Below, one piece after another: positions 50,001 to 62,000 of a DNA stretch of 64,000 bases. The DNA lies in NCBI GenBank assembly GCA_914767715.1, contig OU612066.1, forward strand, positions 26,386,283-26,450,282, given 5' to 3'. The translations under genes were made by a program, and so were the position numbers. The notes below the pieces were generated by a model. The model was given only the letters and a program-made list of their open reading frames with translations. It did not search any database and was not told the DNA's origin. This DNA comes from Membranipora membranacea (Eukaryota > Bryozoa > Gymnolaemata > Cheilostomatida > Membraniporidae). The stretch's first letter is position 1, and the number at the start of each line of letters is the position of its first letter.

Positions 50001-53000
50001 TAGTAGATGACAATCTACCATACAGTAGAATGAGTATCTGTCTGATAGAGCTCGGCTCAGAAATATCTCAACCTTGATTACACAAGCAGATTACCATATT
50101 ACATTCAGTTGTAACCTTACTAGAAGAGTGGTGAAGTGTTTAATTGAAATATTCAATTTGAGCCATGTCATACATTCAGGCTCAGTTCAGGGGTGTCTTT
50201 AGTTTTTCAGAGAACCCAAGACCCCTGCAGATTGCGGAAAAATTTTGAGTACTGGGGTTGGTAGTTAAAAATTGGGTGGGGCTGTTAAAAGTCGATGTAC
50301 AAAAGATCTGTGGTTGAGCACACTGGGCTTGGGTAAGAATCCAATTTTTCTTTTTACTAAGTGGTAAAGGTGGTAAGCAAGGCCATAGACAGGATTCTTA
50401 TCCACACATATGACCTTGACATTCGATTACTTCAACGACATCATTGCTTCATGGACTGCATTTTAGTTGAACACTAAATTCAAAGAACCTTAAGCCTAAG
50501 AAAATCAAAAGAAATAATACGTTGTAGTCTGGCAACCTAGTATGGCTGCACAATGCAAGGCTGCACAATATGGCTGCACAATGCAAGGTTACACAGTGGT
50601 GAGTTGGGCTTGTTATAATATTCAACCCCAGATTTTCTTCCCCAATCTCAGATCTATTCAATCTCCGAAATTCTCAAGTTACCTACACTCCTTGCTAAGT
50701 GTGATCATCTCTTTTATAGACTACAGCTTTGTCTTGCGAAGGTCTGCTCAAATTAGGTAGCGTGCTATCATATCAACCAAAATGTATCAACAAATTATAA
50801 ACTGTTTGGAAATAGGTAGGAAAAGATCCAAGATGATTACGATGGTTAATTGAGGGAATTAAAATCAATCACCTTATTGGCTATGTGATAGTCTTGCAAG
50901 GTGAAATGATGTTTTAATTGGGTGTCTATTCTATAGCTACAGGTAGTACAGGGAACACACTCACCTCTTCATGCCTTGTGCTTCTGGTACAGATCAGAAC
51001 CTCATTCCTAGTTGGATAAACTTCCATTCTGTCTGCTTCATATACAGTCAACACCATCTGATAGGTAAGTCCTGCAATAGTCATGTCATGTAGATGTCCC
51101 GTAGATGATATTTCATACAGTGGTTCGCATACCACTGCACAATACAGAGACCCATGAAGACCATGAGTACAGCGCTGTTTTGAGGCCTTTACAAGTATAA
51201 CATTGTCACTGCCAGCTCCAGAAGCATGGAGCCAACCCTGGTGTAGTGATTGTATTGATATTAAGTTAATTTCCCTGAATAACTGCTCATTTTCTACATG
51301 TGAATCTAGCGCACCAAGCCATAGTCCATCAGTACCTGTGTAATATTTAATAGACACACAGGAAATAGATGCATAGTGATTAACTTTTAAGATTATGAAT
51401 GATTCTTGTAGGACTTACTTGCAGGCACAGCTATGAGATTTGGCCTTCCTCTTTCTAACCAGTTTGGTTTCTCTCTGTGTCTGGTCATTTTCTCCAGCCT
51501 CGGCTCTAAAAAAGTATACCACATCAATAAACCAGAATAATAAACGAGTATAAGACAGCTGCAATGAAGTGAATAATTTATATACATGGCATCACTTACT
51601 GTTGAGCTCATCTAGGAGATGAACAAGGTGAGGAATACTGAGGTAATCATTGATTGTCTGTCCTGTCTTCTCTATAAATCCCATCCATAATCTCTCCAAT
51701 CTTAGCTCAAGAGAGTTTAATTGGCTGCAAAAGAGAATTTGAAATAAACCTGAACTGTTTTGTTAAAACTACACAATGATCATTATTTGAACAGATGATA
51801 CTGTTACTTCTCTCCTTTCTAACCACGCCTGGCATGACCATATCATAATAAGTTTTATTGCTATTTGCGAGGCGAGTCTTGGAGATATAATTTCAAGTAA
51901 AGACTTGATTCCACACTATAATTGTATGTTCAATCGTTCCGCGCATAATATTATTTTAATTCCTATCATATTCAAAAAACTGGGGAGCAATCAAATCGTC
52001 TGTTGTCAACCACAATGTCATCGCAATCTCGCTCAGTTGTCTCAGAAGGTGACACAATTGCCACTTTGATGAGTTACCCTAAACATACTCATGACTTTCC
52101 AGTAGACTGCGCCTGACGTCATCGGCTGTTTGTATAACTCTGGATTTCTCCTTGGGTCTCTCTGGCTCAGACCCAGGCTCTGGATGAATGTAATTTACCA
52201 TCCATTCTCTGTACTCGCCTTCAAAATAGAACAATTATCAAATTACTCAGTTATGATGTCACCGTCTCAGACCAAGAATCATGTGGGAGAGATTATATCA
52301 CATTGTTGTTTACTACTACTGTAAATGCCATAAGCAAATAAATTGTCTAACAAATTGCCTCATTATCGATGGCTGTTTAGACATTTGTGTTTCATGGATT
52401 TTTTCCTACTCATCACCAATAGAACGACTACAAATGGCTCTGTAGAAGAAGGGTACTTCTCTTTTTATCGTTTTTTTTTTATGAAACTAGTTGTAACATG
52501 CATACCGAAACTTTTAGAATCTCCCAGCTCAATTATAGCTAAAACTGCCATTTCACGTTCCCAACTAAATTCATCCATCAATTCATAAACAACATCTTGC
52601 TGGAATGGAGTCATCGTCTCATATGTAATAATTCCTGCATCCACTTCTTCTGAGGGCGCATCTTCCTCTTTAACATCCATTGAAGCTTCGTGGTAATCTT
52701 TGAGGATCAACAGAATCTTTTCTGGGGTTTCTGTGTGTATCATTGCCAGCAGTGGAAGTGTCTTTCCAAACAGAGACACAGATTAAATGTTTTCAACATA
52801 AACAGTGAAAGAGCTGTTGATTTTAAGCGGTACTTTGAGATGAGATGAGCATAAACTCTCAACATGTCTACCAAATATATACCAGTTTGGCTGATGAAGT
52901 CCTTAACTTCCTGTTTAAATATGTCAAAATATATGTTCTACTAGTTGATATGATAGGCTGTGATACTGAATGACACAGGAACGGAATAGACTATATAAAT

Positions 53001-56000
53001 GGCACTGCAAATTGGGTAAATTTTGACTACTTAATTCCAATGAGGCTATAGTCTTGGTGAAGTTTACCACAATTCTTAAACTCACCTGATGCAGTAGTTG
53101 TGCCTCGCCTTTGTCATTATATATTCCCAACTCCTTTCTAAGCACAACCAGCTGTTCTGTTGTGAAGAAATTTAGTGTGGGGTTTGCACTGAAAATAAGA
53201 ATGGGAGTTACTGTCTGTGAGCATTCAGCTAAAACACTGTTGTCTTAGAGAAAGAGGTTGTGGATAATTTAAACTCAATTTCTAGGTCATCATCCATGAT
53301 TCGATAGCCATTTAATGTATCGAGTGTCACATATGCACCTTGCAAGAGCCTTATCAGCCTGTTGAGATATCGTGGTTTTCTTATCGCTCTCTTATAGCGA
53401 CAATATTACAATTTATGAGATTACGGTTCATCATTTATAGCAGAAAGTTTCAAGATTTAAGTTTTAATTAAAATCTTAGTGGTTCAAATTGTATTTTGAA
53501 ATTTATCGTGTTATTTTATTGACAATTAGCTTGGTGGCATGTGTATAGGTGTTATGCTTGCTGTATGTCCGCAATAAAAGTTCTTACCATCGCTCCTCAT
53601 CCATTTTCTTTTTCCAGTCAGCAATGCACTGATTGAAGAATTTATAAAGATCCCTGCAATGTCTATCTGAAGAACTAGTCACTGTTGGTTTAGCCTTAAT
53701 AGACTCGCCTATAGACTGAAGCTTGAGCTCCACACTAATTTCTTTAGGGTTACAGTGGATCCTCACCAAGAGATCATCAAACTGGATACACCCTTCCCGC
53801 CTAATCTCTAAATAAGCTCGAGCAAGGTTCTCAATATCATCTCTCATCTACAAGAAATCTCAAGAAGCTGGAAGCGTTCGGTTGTCAAAATCCATATGCA
53901 AATATAAATTTATCTGAGAGGTTTAATTCCCCTCCCTTGTTTCCAATAATTTAAATTAATACGAACTGAGAGCTTTGCCCACGAGGCGTCGAATGCATAT
54001 GTTGACTGCACAGACAGAATGGGTATTCTTGGTAAGTTTCAACTGCTTGATGGACAGTCACTTACTGCATTAAATTTCTGGATGATTTCCTTGTTTTCCT
54101 TTTGTCTCTCTCCAGCAACCAATGTCAGCCTGCTCTGTAGATCTTTTAGGTCACCAAATTTGTAACTCCTAGACTTGCATGCTCCTGCCTTTACTTCCAT
54201 AGCCTGACCGTCCACCTTCTTTTCCTCAACCTCACAGGATAGCCGAATAACATCATCAAATGTCTACAATGATGAGAAACTTGACACTAGAGCAAATGTT
54301 TTATGGCATATTCAACTAGCGAAGTCAATGGAGTCAAACTTGCAGTGTGGAACCTTCTTTCTAAGTTGTTGAATCATACATATCTTTCACCTTGAACTGG
54401 ATGTTGTTGCTACGATTGAAATTTATATTTCCGACTTCGTAGACACCTGTCTGATTGATAGCAGTAGCCTGAGCCATAGAAGCAACCTCCACACTGCCGA
54501 AGTGGCTCTTCACTTTCTTCAACCATTCCATCTCACGAGCAGACTCGGTCTACAATCAAAAAGAGTCTCACATGATGACTTGAAACATCCATTATTATTT
54601 TGCATTGACTCATGGAAGTGCATCGACCATGTTGAATTGCTTACACCATTTTGAATTGAATTTCATACATACCATTGGCTAGACAACCAAGTCAAGACAC
54701 CCATGAAAGGCTTCATACTCAAGGTAATTTTATACTTATTGAATGCTAACCAAGTTGTCAGGTAGGTCCTTGTTCTTTTCCATACTCGTCCAGATTCTCT
54801 GGCATTTCTCCATGAACTGATTAAAGTTGAGTTTTGTCTCATCAAACTCATACAGTAAAGGTGTGTAACCAGTCAGGGCATTCCTCAGATATCTGATCTT
54901 CTGAGCAGCAAGATCGTCTTCTCCCAGAGTGGTGTTAGCCAGATCCACAAAGTTACTGATGTCTTTCTCTATAAAAATAAATGAGATCTTGTGATAGGTG
55001 TTTATCCCTGGCGACAACCGAATTCTTACACCTGTGACAAATTTAAACAATTGGTAGGTAGCGTGACATATGTTCAACATAATACTATACCATACCACAT
55101 TAGGTGTTATTCTCGTTATACAGAGCCCCAATAAACAGAGCCAGACCAGCCAATAGTCAATTACTGCTACTCTTGATGATTCGCCAACTGCATCAAATGG
55201 TGGCTGTTCAGTATGTTAAAAAACATAACCCCAAAACAATTCACTTACTTGGTACTTCCTTTCGCACCCACTCTATAAAATCAGGACACTGGGTAAAGGC
55301 TTTCAAACATCGAATCTGTGGTTGCGAGATTCCTTTTAGAGAGGAAGCACTTCTGACTATTGCAGGACTAATTGCACTGAGTTTCAAGTCATCTGTGGCC
55401 TGTCATGGATATAAAGTGAACAAATGTTATGACTTTGTACAGGTCCAAAATTAGCTGGACATTATAATAATTACTTGCTGCATAACTGCTATCGTTCATT
55501 TTACCTTTTACATACATCATTCTTACCGATTTGTGAATTTGTTCCATGTCAGTAAAATCTCCCTGAAGGTTGAATTGGTCTTTCATGTCAAGCATGACTT
55601 TAGCCCCTTGGCGATACTGCTGCAGATCTATACAGATTTCAGCCTGCTTTTGTCTCTCCTGACAAATTTTTGGGTCTTGGATCATGTGTTGCAACTCTTG
55701 CAACAATGACTGCTTATCCCCTCTAAATGAGTGGTCTTTGAGGTCGTGCAGCTGAAGAATGGTGATTGTTCCTGTAACATAAGGGAATCTGGAGTGATCT
55801 AATTTGATCTAGTTGTGGATCAAGGAGTAACCATGTCACTCCTTATTGGGACAACATGCATGATGCCTGCCAGCCCCATCTAATGACACAAGCCAGAATG
55901 AAATACATTTATATCTTGCCTGATATGGTAACAGATTTAATTTGGTTGACTACCTGTTATGTTTCTAAAGCTTCTAGCAAGCCTTAGAAACGTTTGGGAT

Positions 56001-59000
56001 GTATGAACAAAAACATTTTGGTTAGTACCTACCCTCAGCAATAGTCTTTATAATCTCTCTGTATGCTGCCACTGATTCAATGTGAATTCCGGCAACTGCT
56101 GCCAGCTCTTCCCCATCAGCTTTCAGCACTTTCCTTTCAAACTGTTGTCTGAAAATTGGCCGATTGATCAGTCTGAGGAACTCAGGAAGTATTGCTCTGA
56201 TTTGAGATGGAATCAACGGCCCAATCACTTCTTTGGTTTTATGACCAACAAGCTCCTGGAGCTGCAAGCCATCTAGGCCTCGTCCAAGCCATGAGTTGAT
56301 TACTTTGTTGTCTAAAAAAACAAGGATTGTTTGAGGTAAGTTAATGGCCAAAGCCATTTAAGCATTAAAATGTCAGGATGGTTGGAGTTTCAATATATAA
56401 ATTCTTATTTATTTGTTTGTTTATGGTGGGAAGTAAAGTGACAGGCTTATAAAATAAGCGTATTCTGTCATATTTTGACAGAAGTCTCCTGATGAATGTA
56501 TGATTTCAATCAATTACCAGAGCATTGAATGAGAGCCCGTAACAAACTCCACTGCTGCTTGTAGACTTGTCTGTAAGTGATATTCATGTTCTTTTGACAT
56601 GAGTTTTTCATGTTTGGTCACAAGTCAAGTCCCATAGATGTATGTATGAATACCTTTGATAGCAACTTTAAATCTGAATAGGCTCCAAAACATGCTGGTG
56701 TCATCCACAAACTTCCTGTATATTTTCAATTCCTCCTGTCTCTCCATGAACATTGTCTCCACTTGGTTCCTGCTATACTGACTTGATATTTGACAAAGAT
56801 CTAAAAGCATGTGTTGTCGATTTTGCAGGTATTTCAGCACTCCCACAGTAATGTCCCCTTGCTTCAGCCCCAAGATTACTGTGTCGATAGCATTTACAGC
56901 CTGCTGTAGTCTGTCTAAGTTCTCAGGCTTCACCTTTCTCATCTGGTCTTTGTTAAGGTTCTCTACAAATTAGGTCGTCAGCGTTGAGATATGAGGTTGC
57001 AGGGTGGTACTGCTACAGCTTTAGTAAGGGGCAAAAGGCAACTAAACCCTTCCCACAGTGTGATCCCTCAAGCTAATCACAGCAAATCAGTAATTCAACT
57101 ACAGCAATAATTTTTAATCATCGCTTAGAGAAGTAGTACAATTGATAAAATCAAGGAGAACGTCTGAAGTGAGTAAATTAATGTTAAGTTAAAACAGTGG
57201 CATTTGAGCTTCATTAAAAGATCAGTTGTTTTTCTCATTCTGATGTGACCATCTTATATGAGGTTACTCCAGTACAGAATCGGAGTGCTCTTCATGGAAC
57301 AGAAGTTTAAATGAAATATGATTTTTCACCTTCTAATCGGAGCTTGGCTTATATTGGCTTTATTTGAACAGTTTAACAACATTTACAGACTTACGGAAGA
57401 AATGCCAGATAGAAAGGAAGTTGTCCCACTCGATTAGGTTTTTGACGATTCCGAGTGCGCTCTCATCTTGCATGTCCTTTACCCATGCTCTGGAGAAGGC
57501 CTCATCTAGTAACTTTACAATCTTTGGTGGCAGTTTGTTATCCCTCATCTTTGAAGACTCACTCTGTATTGAAAACGAAAATAGGTGACTCCAATTTTAA
57601 ATAAGAATGATTCCTATTAAGTGTTCTCGAACAAACTCGTTATGTCATGTTCATTAAATTCCTAGAGTTAACTTACTGATTTCTTGAGAAGATGTTCAGC
57701 GACACTGAAAGCTGCATCTGCCACAGCTTGGTCCATTTCAGGACTGGTGAAGTCATTATCCACATAAAGGTTCACAACTATCATTGGAGAATGACCAGAT
57801 ACCTACAAATTAGATAGCAGTGTGTGTCTAATGCATTGGTCTTGAGAAAACTGTAACAGGTTATGTAGCTACTTCCAGTAAGCAGTCTACTTGAATCAAA
57901 TACTTTAGGCTGTTCAATAAGCTAGGCGGAAAAATAACAAAGTTGGTGGGCAGTGGATACACTAGTCGGAGTTGGAGACTGGAAAAGTCAATACGAAAGC
58001 TCACCTGCTCTCACATCCCCAAAGTTGTTTGATAATATTATTATTTGTGTGCAGTTATCAGCTATGTATAACAAAACAAACTGAGGGGTATAGTAAATTG
58101 ATATTGATACAAACCGAAGCCAGTCGTTTCCTAAAGCCTGTTTCACATAAAGCTTGCCATATATTCGTTGGACTTGCGTCTCTTAATCCTTTTGTACAGC
58201 TGAAAATTGCCAGCCAGTGCTAAAAACATGGAAATGAAACATGATACAGGCAAGAACAGGATGATTAATGAGTTACATGGGCAAAAGAGGAAAATGCTTT
58301 GAATTTATTAGGAAAATTTTTTGATAAAAGTAATTTGTGATGGATCATCTGCTTGACCTACGTACGTACCTGCATTTCGCCCTCCCCAAGGCATTGCTTC
58401 CCAGTTATCTCTGATGTCATCAGACCTTCATGATTCTGAGCAAACTGCATGAGGTTGTTTTCCATGTCATTTGTTTCTAGCTGGATTGAGGTGGCATGGA
58501 TGAAATCCCGTATGAGGAGATTAAGGTTGATTGCTGAATAGGCCCACATAGGTGCTTCACTTCGTTTCATTGGGAAGGCTTTCTGCATTATCTCTTGTAC
58601 TAAAGCAATAGTCTTCTGATCCACAGTGAGAGTGCTGCAACAGTAGGCATACTTTGGTCATTGTTAGGCAACAGCAGCAATATGTAATTGCTTTTGATTT
58701 CATGTGATGAATTTGAGATTATGAAATGCAAATATACAAATAATATCTACAAGACAAAATTAAAATATGTCAACCATGTGTTTACATATACCCCAGATGC
58801 ACTTCAGATTTTTTGTTGCTACCTTTTTACAGATGGTTCAAGGGATATGTAATCAAAGCTATGTGCCTAAGTTTAAAAAAAGGTTTCAAATAACCAAAAG
58901 AGACCAGCTCAGCAGGGAACAACCACCACTTCGTCTATATAATCCTAAAATACCGTGCATATTATGGCTGGTCATTAGCTGTGATCAGATATTTAGAGAG

Positions 59001-62000
59001 CTTAATTAGGAGGACTTTCCGGTGACCTCTTGGGATCCCTCTTCACATTTTGCGATATAAAATAAATTTGCATGCCAAGCCGGTCTGTATCAGGTCATGG
59101 AAATCTTGAAGTCAAATTAGCTCCTTATGCATCGAACAAAGAGCAAAAATATGACCCTATGGGCAAAAGTAAGCTGCCAAATAATGGGTTTAATAATCTC
59201 CAAACATCAAACAAACTCTAGTACATATTGGTACCTATTAAAGACAATCAGATATACTTACAGGCTTTCTATGTGAAGACTTTTGTCAACATGACCTCTG
59301 ATTGATGTTACAAGGTCCCCTCTTGTCTAAAATATTGAACGACAAGTTACTGTCTAGAAAATTGCTCTTATAAGATAATGTTGGAAAATACAGAAATACG
59401 GGTTATGAAATTTGAAAATTTTAACAACTGAAAACAAGGTTGCCACCATTGCCGCAATCAGAATTATTTAGCCAATAAAATGTGGTGTAATTAACTCTGG
59501 GGCTTATCAGACGCTCATAGAAACAGGAATATAGACAAAGTCATGGAGGCCATTTTTACTCAGTCTTCAGAGAAAGGAAATTCGCAAACTTTTCAAGCAG
59601 CAGGGATATATCTCTTATGATAAATGACACTGCTTCTTAAAAAAGGTTATGTTACACTATACTATTCGTTCTAGTACAAACCAAATTTTAAATAGGATAG
59701 GACAGAGAAAACTTACTTTGTGATCTTTGACATATTGCAGCTGATAAGCGACTAAGCCAATCAATGCATTCAGGGGTAACTTCAGTGCCAGTTCTACAGT
59801 CATTTTCTCCATTATCGACAAGAACTGGAACTCATCGAGTATAGCCAGGAATGTGTACGGGAGAACCTCGTCTATACAGAAGAAAGGGCTCAGCCATTGT
59901 AGCCACAGTTCCCACATTTGGCTACAAATCGAGACAATCAGATGTGGGTAAAAATTGCAAGGTTCCTCTTGTTCCACAGACTGAGAAATAAAGGTACATT
60001 TAGTTGTTGGAAAGATGCACAATATCAGGACAAAATTTCATCACTTAAGTGAACTTCTTTCAAGATGTTTTAATGCAGTGGTTACCTGTAAAATAGTTGA
60101 TGTGTCGCAAAGGAACAAATACTCACGGATCAGAGTGTTTCCTGCCCTTCTTCATCTCATGAAGAGGTTGACTTATCCAGTCAAGTCCCCACCAAGAGTC
60201 TTGATTATGATCTCCCTGACGAGAGAAAGTCACAGGAGACAAACAGCGCAGTAATGGAATAAGACGCAGCCATATGCTGCTTGAGACCATAGTTTTATCA
60301 CTCATCACCGTACAGATACTGACAGACATACGCCTAAAAATAAAGCAATGCGCTGGATAATATTTCAATGTCACTGCATTGTGATTCCCTGGTTTAACTA
60401 AATTTCAGCGATCATGAAGATAGTTAGAGAATGATTGAGCAAAAACTAATGATAACCTATCAATGACCCAAAAGACGGAATGTTCCGAAGCGTATTTAAA
60501 TTACAGTGCAGTCATATATATGGTAGTACTCACTTCCGGAAGGCTTCATCACCGCCTAGAATCTGTTGGAACCTGATGAAGAAATCTGCTGAGTGTTCTG
60601 CCATAACAGAAGCCATGATATCCATGGTAACTTGTATCAGCTGCATGTATTTATGTGATTGGCCAGTGAGTAAATTTGGACAGTGATATGATATAAGTGA
60701 TATATCCAATAACCCAATAAGCGAGGCAAAGCACATTGCAGGAGATTGACCAGAGTTCATCGTGTTAGTCATGTGATCCAGAATGCTGACCATGTAGTCT
60801 GACAGCAGCTAAAAGAAAGATTTGTAGATTTGTATAATCATTGTACAGATACATCATCTGTTTTGTGCCATTCATGAGCAAACAACAGACACAGTCATTC
60901 AGAAAGAAAAGTGGACATGATAATAGTAGAGATTTATCTGCATCACCATGGCTTATGGCTTCCAAAAAATTGATAGCAACTAAGGTCTCGACATAAAACT
61001 GAAGTAAACAGAAAAGCTGGAGTCCAGAATCCCCAAATTTTTATTCCTACAACAAGGAAACCATTCTGTATTGTATGTGATCAGTTTTCATCGTAAGTAC
61101 CTGATCAATTTGTTGCTCAATTTGGATGCGTTTGCCTCGATCTCTGTCACCGAGCCCAAGTGTGTGTACAAAAAGGTACCTTTGCTCAACACCACTTATA
61201 TGTTGAATAAGATTGCAGACAGTCATCCCAGCTTCTAGATACTGGGTCCAGTTGGGTAGCATTGCCATAAATCCAAATGCATGCTCATGCGGATCGATTT
61301 TGCTCTCTCTTTTCCGCCCGATAAGATTTCTGAATGAGAAGCCAGAATTATCCTCAAACATGACCAGTCCATCATGTATAACTACATTATCACTTCCATC
61401 TGAAACAAACAAAAACATATTGGAAGAAAAATGTCAAACACAAAATCCATCAATACCTCAAGTAGGAGATCGTATACCATACAGGATGTAAATATACACA
61501 GAATTCGATATGGCAATACGTTTTTCATTATAAAATTATGTAATTGAAAAAAATCCAAGAAATCTTGTGCTAATCAGAGCTTGAATTTGACAACTTCTTT
61601 TTTATCAAAATTTGAGTTCCAATGAATTTATTCTGCCTAGCTAGAGGGTAGTCCTAAAATTATTTATAATTCGATTTTTCTATTATATTCTAAAAAGTGG
61701 AGTTTTAAAACAGTCTTTCTCCTCAATGGGCATGAAGGTAGTCTATAAAACACCTACCGTTCAGAAAGGCAACCCTGTCTTTGTCAATAGCCTCAGAACC
61801 ATAGTTAGAGTTGTAGTAAGAATACATGAAGTTTTTAGAACTAGGCTTAACACCCATGTTAGCGGACAGCACACCATCACTCCTTAAAAAATAGTAAATC
61901 AAACATATTTCTCCCTTTAGAGACAGCAAGCATATGAAGGAGGAATAATTTCAAGGTTGCAATAGTGAGAGTTCCGTAAAATACTTGCCCTTCCGTGAGT

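Noticed and set aside
59922-60126. Apparent frame break between the 60127-60333 exon and the open frame continuing to about 60022
   Set aside because: The first acceptor considered (tttctcag near 59980) breaks frame, but the acceptor gatttgtag before 59921 restores it and joins cleanly to the next exon. No frameshift is needed.
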